Positions 35,439-44,937 of a stretch of DNA of 64,000 nt are shown here, in pieces. This DNA is from Panacagrimonas perspica. GTDB lineage: Bacteria; Pseudomonadota; Gammaproteobacteria; Nevskiales; Nevskiaceae. The notes beneath the pieces are model-generated. The model ran no database searches and had not been told where the DNA came from. It saw nothing but the letters and a program-made list of their open reading frames with translations. Made by a program: the position numbers and the translations under genes. Numbering within the stretch: position 1 is the stretch's first letter; every line of letters begins with the position of its first letter. The stretch spans positions 62,001 through 126,000 of the forward strand of contig NZ_SOBT01000011.1 in NCBI RefSeq assembly GCF_004364935.1. The letters run 5' to 3'.

Positions 35439-36550
35439 GCAGCGCAAGCCGTGTGACGCTGCGCAGTGACCCCGCGGGCGGGCACCCGCTGGTCGATCGG
35501 GAAGCTGACTTGACGCCGACATGGCTGACAGCAGTGCTGCGGGGGATCGGCGCCTTGCCCAAAGGCGAAGTGACCGCGGTACGCAGCGAGCCGGTCGGCC
35601 ATGGGCTGGTAGCCACCACGCGACGGCTGCACCTGTCCTATGACACGCAAACTCTGGCCCCGTCGACGCTCGTGGCAAAGATGACGTCGGTCGACGAGGC
35701 CAGCCGCAAGGCCGGGGCGGCCCTGGGCGTATACGAAAAAGAGGTCCGCTTCTACCAGGACATCGCACCACGCATCGGCGCAGCCGTAGCTCCGGCGCTG
35801 TTCGCCGACGTGGATCACTTGGGCGAGCGCTTCCTGCTACTGATGGACGACCTGTTCCCGGCCCGATCGGGCGAGCAAATCGCCGGCTGTAACCTGGAGG
35901 ATGCAGCGGCTGTGCTGGATGCCGCCGCCGCCATCCACGCCCCTTTCTGGGGCCGAACACAGATCGACGAGTTGCCGTGGATCGATCGTGCGCGCGACGT
36001 CGCCCTCTACGTGCAGGGCTACCGCGCCGCCATCGACCCGGTGCTGCAGCGCTTTGAACATTCACTACGTCCCGAGGTTCCGAATGTGATCTGCCGGCTT
36101 GGCGAGGGCCTTGACCGGTATTACGCCGCACAACCGCGTCCGTGGACCGTCACCCATCAGGACTTCCGCCTCGACAACCTGCTGTTCGATGCCAAGAACG
36201 GTGCAATGCCCGTCGCCGTGCTCGATTGGCAGACCGTGCGCATCGGCCCCGGCGTGAGCGATGTGGCTTATTTCATCGGCGCAGGACTTCCGCTGGAAAC
36301 ACGTCGGACCCACGAGCGCGATCTGCTCGAGCGCTATCGGGAGAGTCTTCGGGCCCTGGGTGTCGACAGCCTTCCCTCGGCCGAGGTGTGGCAGCAATAC
36401 AGGCGCTTCGCGGCCGAAGGCTTGATCACCGCCTTGTTGGGCGCGTCGATGGTCACGCCCACCGAACGAGGAGATCGTCTCTTCACAACGATGATCGAGC
36501 GCCATGCCCAGCACATGATCGACCTGGATACCCTTTCGCTGATGGGTTGA
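35435..36550 (+). CDS. Phosphotransferase of the APH/ecdysteroid-kinase-like family
   Basis: 371-residue kinase-fold protein. The catalytic loop is VTHQDFRLDNLLF (H-x-D-x3-D-N) and the metal motif is VAVLDWQTVRIGPGVSDVAY. A Lys for ATP lies in STLVAKMT. The family phosphorylates small molecules such as aminoglycosides, choline or, in insects, steroid hydroxyls. GTG 35435 is chosen because it overlaps the preceding stop; the frame is open to 35330 inside the previous gene. Pairing with the AttH/CrtC-like gene suggests phosphorylation of a hydroxyl on the cluster's substrate, which I have not seen described. A resistance role is unlikely in this context. Confidence 0.82.
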   Translation: MSSASRVTLRSDPAGGHPLVDREADLTPTWLTAVLRGIGALPKGEVTAVRSEPVGHGLVATTRRLHLSYDTQTLAPSTLVAKMTSVDEASRKAGAALGVYEKEVRFYQDIAPRIGAAVAPALFADVDHLGERFLLLMDDLFPARSGEQIAGCNLEDAAAVLDAAAAIHAPFWGRTQIDELPWIDRARDVALYVQGYRAAIDPVLQRFEHSLRPEVPNVICRLGEGLDRYYAAQPRPWTVTHQDFRLDNLLFDAKNGAMPVAVLDWQTVRIGPGVSDVAYFIGAGLPLETRRTHERDLLERYRESLRALGVDSLPSAEVWQQYRRFAAEGLITALLGASMVTPTERGDRLFTTMIERHAQHMIDLDTLSLMG

Positions 36551-36569
36551 TCGGCCCCGCTGGCGCCGA

Positions 36570-37244
36570 TCAAACCGGTTTTATCCCCGTCAGCGATGCG
36601 CGCGCGGAAATCTCGATCCAATTGCCGTCGGGGTCTTTCACGAGCCCATAGCGGGCAACGTCCCTGAAACTCACGGCCTGGCGGGCGACGCGGCCGCCTC
36701 GCGCTGCGATCTCGCGCAGGGCCTGGTCCGCATCGAAGATCTGCACGGTGAGGTATCGATACCCCGGTCCGATGAAATCCTCCGTGTCGCTGCCACCCGG
36801 ACCCCGCTCGACGAAAATGAGGGTGTCGCCAGCGCGCACGGTTCGCTCGTCGACGCGATCGAATTCCAACACGTCGCAATAGAAGGCCGTCAGTCGGTCG
36901 GGGTCGGGCGAGCGTACCGTGATGCCGATCCGCACCAGCCCATGGGTTCCCCGCGCGACCGTCCTTACGGCATTGCCGTCGGCGTCTCGCGCACTCAGCG
37001 GTGGGCCGTCAGTGACGATGCTCAATCCCACGTATCCCGACGGTGGAAGCACAGGCAGTCGCTCGCTGCGGTGATTGACCTTGATCACCGAGCCCCAAGC
37101 ATCGAAGCGATGCTGGACCCACCCGGGGCCCATCTCCAACTCGTGGTCGAGTCGCAGACCGACCGTGTCGGTCCAGAAAGCGCGCTGCTCCTGAATGCCA
37201 TTGGTGAACAGGCCGAGGTCTAGATGCGGTTTCGCCAGTCTCAT
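36570..37244 (-). CDS. VOC-family (glyoxalase/dioxygenase-like) protein
   Basis: 224-residue protein with two vicinal-oxygen-chelate modules. The first has HLDLGLFTNGIQEQRAFWTD and the second VRIGITVRSPDPDRLTAFYC, then YRYLTVQIFDADQALREIAA and VKDPDGNWIEI. VOC members include glyoxalase I, extradiol dioxygenases and epimerases such as methylmalonyl-CoA epimerase. ATG 37244 is preferred to the TTG at 37268. It is the only minus-strand gene in the cluster, converging on the kinase gene and diverging from the ligase gene. Confidence 0.85.
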   Translation of the reverse strand: MRLAKPHLDLGLFTNGIQEQRAFWTDTVGLRLDHELEMGPGWVQHRFDAWGSVIKVNHRSERLPVLPPSGYVGLSIVTDGPPLSARDADGNAVRTVARGTHGLVRIGITVRSPDPDRLTAFYCDVLEFDRVDERTVRAGDTLIFVERGPGGSDTEDFIGPGYRYLTVQIFDADQALREIAARGGRVARQAVSFRDVARYGLVKDPDGNWIEISARASLTGIKPV

Positions 37245-37304
37245 GTCAGCTGCCGCTGCGCCCTCCAACAGGGCGGGACCGTCACGATCTCAGAAATACA
37301 TCAT

Positions 37305-37339
37305 CAATCCAAGTTGACACGAAACGTACAACTGCATAC
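37305..37339 (+). promoter_or_regulatory. Promoter/operator of the acyl-CoA ligase operon
   Basis: CAATCCAAGTTGACA (37305-37319) is identical to the sequence before the monooxygenase gene; TTGACA is 37314-37319. AAACG and ACA further on also match. AGTTG (37312-37316) and CAACT (37329-37333) form an inverted repeat. A CATACC-type -10 lies near 37335. It is the divergent region for the VOC gene as well. Confidence 0.6.
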
Positions 37340-37443
37340 CGTGACGCATATGACGGGATGAGTGCCCCGAATACTCGGGAGCACTCGGATTACGCGCTCG
37401 AACCGATGAGAGACGCGCATTCACGAACGAGGAGAAACGTCGG

Positions 37444-38970
37444 ATGAACAGCTCTGTCGGCGAACTGATCCGCTCCGCCGCATCCGCTTATCGAAACAAG
37501 GTCGCGCTGGTATTCGAGGACGAGCGTTGGACGTTCGCCGAGCTGGACCGGGCATCGTCCCAGCTGGCGGGTCGGCTTGCTCATTTGGGCGTGGTCCAGG
37601 GCGAGGTGGTATCGCTCTACTCTCCCAACTGTCCGGAATGGATCATCGGCTACTACGCGGTGATGAAACTCGGGGCGGTGGTGAACCCGCTGAACCTCAT
37701 GCTGACGCCCGACGAAGCCGCCTTCGCGATGAGCGACTGCAGTGCGGTGGCGGTGATTGGGTCAGCCGATAAGCTCGACGCGCTGCTTCCTGTGCTGGCA
37801 AAAACGAAGCTGCGTCACCGCATTTCCTACCGCGGCAAGGCCCTGAACGGGACGCTCGATTTCGACGAGCTTCTCCAGGGCGACACGGTGCAGGCGGCCC
37901 ATGCACTGATCCAGGCGGACAGTGCCTCGACCATCGCCTACACATCGGGAACGACGGGGCATCCCAAGGGCGCCGTACTGACGCACCGCGGCATCATGTT
38001 GAACACCGCGATGACGGCGACCCTTCACCTGCGCACGTCGTCGGATGTGGTGGTCAGCGCTCTGCCGTGCTCACACGTGTACGGCAACATCGTGATGAAC
38101 GCTGCGATTGCGTACGGCATGACCTTGGTCCTGCACGCCAGCTTCGATGCCGGCCGGATCCTCGAGAGTATCCAAACCCATCGGGCCACGATCTTCGAAG
38201 GCGTCCCCACGATGTACATGTACCTGCTCGAGGCCCCGAAGCTTCAGACCGCGGACCTATCTTCCTTGCGCTGCTGCACGGTGGGCGGCCAGACGATGCC
38301 GGAAGCCAAGATGCGGCAGGTGATCGAGCGGTTCCGGTGCCCCCTCATCGAACTGTGGGGAATGACCGAACTGGGTGGACTGGGTACGACGCATTCGGCG
38401 TACGGTCCACAGGTCCTGGGCAGCATCGGCGTGGCGCTGCCGCACCTCGAAGCGCGGGTCAGCGACCCGGAGGCGCCGGACCAAGTGGTCGCGCTCGGCG
38501 AGGTCGGCGAGCTGCAGATCCGCGGCCCAATGGTCATGCGCGAGTACCTCAATCGACCGGACGCCACGGCGCAAACGCTAACGCCCGATGGCTGGCTGCG
38601 TACCGGTGACCTGGCGCGCATGGAGCGCGATGGCTATCTCTACGTCGTCGACCGCCTAAAGGACATGATCATCACCGCCGGCTTCAATATCTACCCGGCG
38701 GAACTCGAACGCGTCATCGCAGCCCATCCCGATGTTGCGCTGGTCGCGGTGGGGAGCATCGCGGACGACCACAAGGGCGAACTAGCGAAGGCGTACGTGG
38801 TCCGCCGTCAGGGCTCCACCGTCGACGCAGATACGCTCGAGAAGCATTGCCGCGAGCGACTGGCGTCCTACAAGGTCCCTCGGGCCTGGCAGTTCGTCAG
38901 CGACGTGCCCAAGACCAGCAGCGGAAAAATCATGCGGCGGATGCTGCACACGATCCCCGCACAGGTCTGA
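37444..38970 (+). CDS. Acyl-CoA ligase (AMP-forming)
   Basis: 508-residue member of the ANL superfamily that activates a carboxylic acid to its CoA thioester. The P loop is YTSGTTGHPKGAVLTH, motif A5 is GMTELGG, and the hinge region is GWLRTGDLARMERDGYLYVV and DRLKDMIITAGFNIYPAELE. The catalytic Lys lies in KTSSGKIMRRM. GGAGAAA precedes ATG 37444. The substrate could be a geranic-acid-like or ring-opened acid from the dehydrogenases upstream. It heads an operon with the SDR and PQQ dehydrogenase. Confidence 0.93.
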   Translation: MNSSVGELIRSAASAYRNKVALVFEDERWTFAELDRASSQLAGRLAHLGVVQGEVVSLYSPNCPEWIIGYYAVMKLGAVVNPLNLMLTPDEAAFAMSDCSAVAVIGSADKLDALLPVLAKTKLRHRISYRGKALNGTLDFDELLQGDTVQAAHALIQADSASTIAYTSGTTGHPKGAVLTHRGIMLNTAMTATLHLRTSSDVVVSALPCSHVYGNIVMNAAIAYGMTLVLHASFDAGRILESIQTHRATIFEGVPTMYMYLLEAPKLQTADLSSLRCCTVGGQTMPEAKMRQVIERFRCPLIELWGMTELGGLGTTHSAYGPQVLGSIGVALPHLEARVSDPEAPDQVVALGEVGELQIRGPMVMREYLNRPDATAQTLTPDGWLRTGDLARMERDGYLYVVDRLKDMIITAGFNIYPAELERVIAAHPDVALVAVGSIADDHKGELAKAYVVRRQGSTVDADTLEKHCRERLASYKVPRAWQFVSDVPKTSSGKIMRRMLHTIPAQV

Positions 38971-39109
38971 TGACTTTCAACGGGAGTGTCCCGCCGTCCC
39001 ACTGCAGCGAAGCGCAGGGGCACGAGCGGCGACCGTCCACCCCAAGGCGAGTGATTATCCCGGACCTCGCACTGTGGACTTCGCATCGGGATCAAGAGGA
39101 GAGAGCGTG

Positions 39110-39940
39110 ATGACGAACGATCAGGTCGACTACGACAAGATTTTCCGCCTGGACGGCAAGGTTGCCCTGGTCACTGGCGGTGCACGAGGCATCGGTGCCG
39201 AAGTGTGCCGGGCTCTGGTCGCCGCTGGCGCGAAGGTTATGGCGACGGATCTGCTCGAAGAGCGAGGCCGGGCGATGGTCGAGGCTCTCAAGCAGACAGG
39301 CGCGCATGCTGCATTCCGCAAACAGGATGTTCGCGACGAGGCGCAGTGGGAGGCCACGGTGGCCGCGACGCTGGAACTCTTCGGCGGGCTGGATATCCTG
39401 GTCAACAACGCCGGCGTCGAAGACCTGACATTCCTCACCGACACGAAAGTCGCTGACTTTCAGAATGTCATCGCCGTCAACGTCACCGGTGTATTCCTGG
39501 GTTGCAAGCACGCGGTGCGGGTCATGCGGCCGGGTGGTGAAGCCGGTCGGGGCGGATCGATCATCAATGTGTCCTCCGCGGCCGGGCTGGTCGGCTTCCC
39601 GGCGCTCCACGGCTATACGGCGTCCAAGGGCGCAGTGCGGCTGATGTCGAAGTCGGTTGCCGTGGAATGCGGAAGACTAAAACAAGGGGTGCGCTGCAAT
39701 TCTCTCCACCCGGGCCTGATCAAGACCGAGTTGACCGATGTCTGGCTCGCCAAGTTCGTCGATCTGGGTCTGGTGGAGTCCGCGGAAGCTTCGCGCGCAG
39801 CGTTCGTTGCGGGCATTCCCATGGGCCATGGCGGCGTCACGTCGGACATCGCAGCCGGCGTGCTCTACCTCGCCAGCGATGCTGCGCGTTACGTGACTGG
39901 CACCGAGCTGATCATCGACGGCGGGTACACCGCGACCTGA
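39110..39940 (+). CDS. Short-chain dehydrogenase/reductase
   Basis: 276-residue classical SDR. The cofactor motif is TGGARGIG, the Asp in MATDLLEE favours NAD, NNAG is present, and the catalytic residues are the Ser of NVSSAAGLVG and Y-x3-K in YTASKGA. ATG 39110 follows AAGAGGAGAG. It likely interconverts a secondary alcohol and a ketone, which could feed the Baeyer-Villiger enzyme. It lies about 140 bp after the ligase gene. Confidence 0.92.
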   Translation: MTNDQVDYDKIFRLDGKVALVTGGARGIGAEVCRALVAAGAKVMATDLLEERGRAMVEALKQTGAHAAFRKQDVRDEAQWEATVAATLELFGGLDILVNNAGVEDLTFLTDTKVADFQNVIAVNVTGVFLGCKHAVRVMRPGGEAGRGGSIINVSSAAGLVGFPALHGYTASKGAVRLMSKSVAVECGRLKQGVRCNSLHPGLIKTELTDVWLAKFVDLGLVESAEASRAAFVAGIPMGHGGVTSDIAAGVLYLASDAARYVTGTELIIDGGYTAT

Positions 39941-40035
39941 GTCGCAGCGCCGGTGCTGCCCGTCGATCTGAGAGCTTCACGGCGGTCTCGAATCGCGATG
40001 CGGGCGTTCATTTCAGTTAGAGACCTGAGATCTCG

Positions 40036-42183
40036 ATGAATCTATCCAAGCAGCTGGCGGCAGTCGCTTTGGCCGTCGCAGCGCCGCTGGTGTCGGCGCA
40101 GACCGTGGTCGACGACAAGGCGCTCGCCGACGAATCGCAGGGCGCCAACTGGTTGAGCTACGGCCGTACCTACAGCGAGCAGCGCTTCAGCCCGCTGACG
40201 CAGATCGACACGAAGAATGTGGGCAAGCTCGCACTCGAGTGGCAACTGCCGCTGCCCAATGACACGTCGCTGCTGGCCACACCGCTCGTCGTCGACGGCG
40301 TGATGTACTTCACTGGCACCTGGAACGTCACCCGTGCAGTGGACGCGCGTAGCGGCAAGCTGCTGTGGGAATACGACCCGAAGGTCATCGAACACTCCGG
40401 CGACCGGCTGCGCATCTACTGGGGCACGAGCCGCGGGCTCGGTTACTGGAAGGGCAGTGTCGTCATTGCCACCACCGATGGGCGCGTGATCGCACTCGAT
40501 GCGAAGGACGGCAAGGCGAAGTGGTCGGCGCAGAGCACCGATGTGAATTCGCACTTCTACATCTCCGGCTATCCGAAGATATTCCACGGCAAGGTGCTGG
40601 TCGGAAACGGGGGAACCGAGCACGGCGCCGCACGCGGCTACGTCACGGCCTACGACATCGAGACCGGCAAGCAGGCGTGGCGCTTCTACATCGTGCCCGG
40701 CAATCCGGCGGACGGCTTCGAGGACGCGGCTCAGGAGATGGCGGCCAAGACCTGGACCGGCGAGTGGTGGAAGCACGGCGGCGGCGGCAACACTTGGAAT
40801 GGTTTTACGTACGACGCCGAGTTCAACCAGATCCTGATCGGCACCGGCAACGGCTCGCCGTGGAACCGCAAGGTGCGCAGCCCAGGCGGTGGCGACAACC
40901 TGTTTCTCTGCTCGATCGTCGCGCTCGACGCCGACACCGGAAAGTACAAGTGGCACTACCAGACCACGCCCGGCGAGACCTGGGACTACAACTCGAGCAT
41001 GGACATCGTGCTCGCGGACCTGAAGGTCAAGGGCAAGACGGTCAAGGCGCTGATGCACGCGCCGAAGAACGGCTTCTTCTACGTGATCGATCGCAACAAC
41101 GGGAAGCTGATCTCTGCAGACAAGATCGCGAAGGTCACGTGGGCCAGCCACATCGATCTGAAGACCGGACGGCCGGTCGAAATGGAAGGGCAGCGCTACG
41201 AGAAGGGTTCCGCCGTGGTATGGCCGAGCGCTTTTGGCGCGCACAACTGGCACGCCATGTCGTTCAACCCGAAACTGGGCCTGATGTTCGTGCCCAAGGT
41301 CGAGATGCCGGGCAAGTACGACGACTCGAAGAACCAGTTGATCGACTGGCAATCGCCGAAGACGAGCTTCGACCCCGCCGTCGACGCGGGTTTCGGTAGC
41401 GACATTCCCAAGGGCTCGGGCATCAGCGCGCTGATCGCGTTCGACCCGCTCAAGGGCAAAAAGGTATGGGAAGTTCCGCTCGACGGATTCTGGAACCCGG
41501 GCACGATGGCCACTGCTGGCGATCTCGTCTTCCAGGGCCGCGCGAATGGCACCTTCGCCGCGTACGACGCCAAGACGGGGAAGGAGCTTTGGAGCCGATT
41601 CCTGGGGCTGGGCATCTCGGCACCGCCGATCACTTACTCGGTGGATGGCAAGCAGTACGTATCGATCCTCGTCGGCTGGGGCGGAGCCGCCATCAGTATC
41701 GCTGGTGGCTCGGCGAATGCGCAGTATGGGTGGGCCTATCGGGCCCAGACGCGCCGGCTGTACACGTTCTCGCTCGATGGCAAGGATGCAATGCCGGTGT
41801 TCGAGCCCCAGGTCTTTCCCAAGCCCATCATTCCGACCGACTTCACCTTGGAGCCCGAGCGGGTTGCGAAAGGCAAAGCGGTGTATGTGTCGCATTGCCT
41901 GATGTGCCACGGCGCGGGCGTGGTCTCGGGCGGCGGCGCGCCGGATCTGCGCGCCTCTCCCATCCCATTAGCGCACGACTCGTTGAAGGCCGTTGTCGTG
42001 AAGGGAGCGTTGCGGTCGAGAGGCATGCCGCAGTTCGCCGAGATCACGGACGACGAACTGGACTCGTTGCAGCATTTCATCCGCAGTCAGGCCATCGCGA
42101 CAGCGAACGGGCTAAAGGATGGTGAGGAGCCGAAAAGCGGCGTCGCGCCGACGGCGTCGCCAGCGAAGGGGGCCGAGGGATGA
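40036..42183 (+). CDS. PQQ-dependent quinohemoprotein alcohol dehydrogenase
   Basis: 715-residue periplasmic enzyme. A signal peptide (MNLSKQLAAVALAVAAPLVS) precedes an eight-bladed propeller with WLSYGRTYSEQRFSPLTQID, TPGETWDYNSSMDIV (with the WD catalytic region) and repeated W motifs. The C-terminal cytochrome c domain has CLMCH at Cys621 to His625 and RGMPQF as the likely Met ligand. Electrons from alcohol oxidation would pass via heme c to the respiratory chain. I see no adjacent Cys-Cys pair, the usual disulfide near PQQ; the region reads RIYWGTSRGLGYWKG. The substrate is probably a bulky or terpenoid alcohol. No pqq synthesis genes are in the window. Confidence 0.93.
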   Translation: MNLSKQLAAVALAVAAPLVSAQTVVDDKALADESQGANWLSYGRTYSEQRFSPLTQIDTKNVGKLALEWQLPLPNDTSLLATPLVVDGVMYFTGTWNVTRAVDARSGKLLWEYDPKVIEHSGDRLRIYWGTSRGLGYWKGSVVIATTDGRVIALDAKDGKAKWSAQSTDVNSHFYISGYPKIFHGKVLVGNGGTEHGAARGYVTAYDIETGKQAWRFYIVPGNPADGFEDAAQEMAAKTWTGEWWKHGGGGNTWNGFTYDAEFNQILIGTGNGSPWNRKVRSPGGGDNLFLCSIVALDADTGKYKWHYQTTPGETWDYNSSMDIVLADLKVKGKTVKALMHAPKNGFFYVIDRNNGKLISADKIAKVTWASHIDLKTGRPVEMEGQRYEKGSAVVWPSAFGAHNWHAMSFNPKLGLMFVPKVEMPGKYDDSKNQLIDWQSPKTSFDPAVDAGFGSDIPKGSGISALIAFDPLKGKKVWEVPLDGFWNPGTMATAGDLVFQGRANGTFAAYDAKTGKELWSRFLGLGISAPPITYSVDGKQYVSILVGWGGAAISIAGGSANAQYGWAYRAQTRRLYTFSLDGKDAMPVFEPQVFPKPIIPTDFTLEPERVAKGKAVYVSHCLMCHGAGVVSGGGAPDLRASPIPLAHDSLKAVVVKGALRSRGMPQFAEITDDELDSLQHFIRSQAIATANGLKDGEEPKSGVAPTASPAKGAEG

Positions 42184-42607
42184 GGCGGCAGCTTCGCCAG
42201 GAATGCGGTTTCTCGTCGACGCGCCCTGAGGTCGGGGCAGAGGCCGGTGATGGGCTCGCCGACCGCGTCCGAGACCCTGCAAAACTTTCCGACCTCGATC
42301 TTCGAGAAGGCGACATCGGATGGATTCTCTTTTCAGATGCACTCCAGTCCCTGGTGTCCGGCGATCGCGGCATCACCAAGGCGATGCAGCCAGAGCCGGT
42401 AGATCATAGGGCCACGTTCGACATCAGCTGGGCGTTCTACCGGCACAACATCGGGGAAACGTTTGTACTGCGCCCGCGGAGGTATGGGTCGATTTGAGAG
42501 GCCGCGCTTTTGGGTAGCTCGAAGCGGACGTTCGCCACAGTCTGCAGATGGCACAGAAGCGACGGTTGGTGATCAACACAAAGCGGCCGACCGTTAGGCC
42601 CTATTGG
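42184..42607. other. Intergenic region with an interspersed repeat copy
   Basis: About 420 bases between convergent genes. GAAGCGGACGTTCG at 42521-42534 is a copy of the half motif seen in other gaps. The short plus-strand open frame here has no family features. Confidence 0.45.
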
Positions 42608-44809
42608 TCAGAACGTGCGGGACACCGACACGCGCCAGTTTCGCGGCTCGCCGGGTGTCACGCGATCGACGCAGCAGGCGTCCGGGAAGTAGCGCTCGTC
42701 GAACACATTGCCCACGTTGAGCCTCGCTTTCCAGGCTTGCCAGCGATAGGAAAGTCCAGCATCCACAATCGTGTAGCTGGGAAGCTTGAACAAAGAGAGA
42801 TCGTCGGATTCGCCATCGCCGTCCAGATCTTCTGGAAACAGTGTGGCGCTCTTGCGGTCGTTGTAGAGCAGGGCGGCGTCGATGCCCAGATTGACGAGCA
42901 GCCCGGAGGGCACAACGTACTCGCCGAACAGGTTTACGCCGTTGCGCGGTACGTTGGGAAGCAAAGTGCCTTCCTCGAAAAAGTTGTCCTTCGTGATCTC
43001 GGCGTCGAGATAGGCATAGGCGACCGATAGCGTCGTGGACGAGTAAGGACGCCACGTGCCTTCGATCTCGAACCCGCGGCTGCGTTGCTCGCCGCTGACC
43101 ACGGAAAAAACGCCGGGAAAGTCGGGATCATCGGTCGCTACGTTCTGACGGGTGAGTTCGAACACCGACACCATCCCGTTGAGCGTTCCATCGGCGCGGG
43201 TGACCTTGAGCCCGCCCTCGATGTTGCGGCCCGTTTCCGGCGGCAACGGTGATTCGCCGACGACCTCGCCTTGTTCATCGCGTACGGCTGAGAACAGACC
43301 AATCTGCGGCGTGAACGACTTCGACCAGGTGGCGTAGAGCGCCGCGCCCGGGACCACGGTAAACGTTGCGCCGAGGCGAGGACTGGTCTTGTAGTCGGTG
43401 ACATCATCGGACACCGCCTTGTCGCGGCGAAGTCCGGCGGTGAAGGTGATGCGCTCGCCGATCTCGATGTGATCCTGCAGGTAATACCCGACCTGGCGCG
43501 ACGCGCCCGAGCCGGAATAGGCGGACGCCGGGTCGTGGACCAGTGGCGCGGAGTAATCCGGATCAAACAAGTCCAACGGATTGGCCGCCGAGTCGAAGTT
43601 GCCGCCTTCGTCCGCGAAGCTGTTCTTGTTACGGCGGCTGTCGACGCCGACCAGCACGTTATGACGTACGGTACCGGTAGCGAATTTGAAGCCCAATCGG
43701 TTGTCGAATGCGAAGTCGTTGTCCTTCTGGCGGAAAGGTCCATAGACGTAGCGGCCCAAGGTCGTGCCCTGCTGCACACCATCGACCACTTGGTTGTCGA
43801 CGAATCCTCCGACGAACACCCAGTCGTTCCAGTACACCTTGGATTGCGCGCGGCGCAGCGTTTGGTGGAAGGAGACCGCGTCGTTGAACGCGTGATCGAA
43901 CACGTATCCGAAGTACTTGCGATCCTGGTTGATGACGGCGCGTTGGTCGTCCGCATCGTTGACGGAGAAGTCTCTCGGGGTCTTGCCGTTGGCGTGGGGC
44001 AGGACCGTGCCCCATGCCGACACGGGAGACCAGGGATTGTCGCGGTCCCGTTGGTAGCGTCCCAGGAAAGTGAACTGCGTCCCGGGCTGAATCACCCAGG
44101 TCAGCGAAGGTGCGACGAAAACGCGCTCCTCCCGGGAGTAGTCCACGAAATCGTCGGTATCTCGGTAGAGCAGGTTGACGCGACCCAGCAGGTTGCCGGA
44201 GGCGGTGAGCGGCGCATTGGCATCGAGCGTCGATTCGAACCGTCCGTAGGAGCCGGTCGCAACGCCCACGTCGACGAACCGGTCGTTGCGCGGGCGCTTG
44301 CTGACGAGGTTGACGATGCCGCCCAAAGGCGCTGCCCCGAACAGCATCGACGCGGGTCCCTTGACCACTTCCACTTGCTCGAGTCCGGCGAGTTCGTTGT
44401 TGGTACCGGCGACGTTGCTGGTCAGCAAGCCATCGAGGTACACGCTTCCATAGGCGGCGTCGAAGCCACGGATCTGATACGAGTCGAAAAAGCCGTAGGT
44501 ACTGCCCTGCGAGACGCCCGCCACCGAGCGCAGCGCGTCGCCGAGCCGCGTAATGCCGCGCGCTTCGATCGTGTCGGCAGTGATCACCGAAATCGCCTGC
44601 GGTGTTTCGATCAGCGGGATGTCGGACTTGGCGGCTCCGGCTACGACGGTGGGCGACGGGCCGTTCTTCTCTCCCGTGACCACGATGGTCTCGGGCTCCG
44701 GGTCGGACCCGTCGTTCTGCGCCAAGATCTCTGGTCCCTCAGGGTCCTGCGCCATCGCGCACGCGGCCATCACTGCGCATGCCGCCGCCCCGATCCTGAT
44801 CAAACGCAT
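42608..44809 (-). CDS. TonB-dependent siderophore receptor
   Basis: Outer-membrane receptor of about 733 residues. ATG 44809 has GGGGAAG upstream and starts a signal peptide (MRLIRIGAAACAVMAACAMA). The plug domain holds IETPQAISVITADTIEARGI and EVVKGPASMLFGAAPLGGIV. The barrel ends in the aromatic C terminus RVSVSRTF. These match ferrichrome/xenosiderophore-type receptors. No extended N-terminal signalling (STN) domain is present, so it does not itself drive a FecI/FecR switch. A palindrome resembling a Fur box lies about 130 bp upstream. Confidence 0.93.
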   Translation of the reverse strand: MRLIRIGAAACAVMAACAMAQDPEGPEILAQNDGSDPEPETIVVTGEKNGPSPTVVAGAAKSDIPLIETPQAISVITADTIEARGITRLGDALRSVAGVSQGSTYGFFDSYQIRGFDAAYGSVYLDGLLTSNVAGTNNELAGLEQVEVVKGPASMLFGAAPLGGIVNLVSKRPRNDRFVDVGVATGSYGRFESTLDANAPLTASGNLLGRVNLLYRDTDDFVDYSREERVFVAPSLTWVIQPGTQFTFLGRYQRDRDNPWSPVSAWGTVLPHANGKTPRDFSVNDADDQRAVINQDRKYFGYVFDHAFNDAVSFHQTLRRAQSKVYWNDWVFVGGFVDNQVVDGVQQGTTLGRYVYGPFRQKDNDFAFDNRLGFKFATGTVRHNVLVGVDSRRNKNSFADEGGNFDSAANPLDLFDPDYSAPLVHDPASAYSGSGASRQVGYYLQDHIEIGERITFTAGLRRDKAVSDDVTDYKTSPRLGATFTVVPGAALYATWSKSFTPQIGLFSAVRDEQGEVVGESPLPPETGRNIEGGLKVTRADGTLNGMVSVFELTRQNVATDDPDFPGVFSVVSGEQRSRGFEIEGTWRPYSSTTLSVAYAYLDAEITKDNFFEEGTLLPNVPRNGVNLFGEYVVPSGLLVNLGIDAALLYNDRKSATLFPEDLDGDGESDDLSLFKLPSYTIVDAGLSYRWQAWKARLNVGNVFDERYFPDACCVDRVTPGEPRNWRVSVSRTF

Positions 44810-44937
44810 GTCTTCCCCGGTAATGTCGTGCGGGCCCGCGCAAGAGGCAGGCATCGATCACTGAACGCTGGGGTGGCGGGCGCTGGTGGCGCCGGGCTGC
44901 CGGAGTGCCGTGTAGAACGGCGACTCCTGAGCTCAGA

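Noticed and set aside
40042-41910. 622-residue open frame antisense to the PQQ dehydrogenase
   Set aside because: No recognisable domains; the sense strand has signal peptide, propeller and heme motifs.
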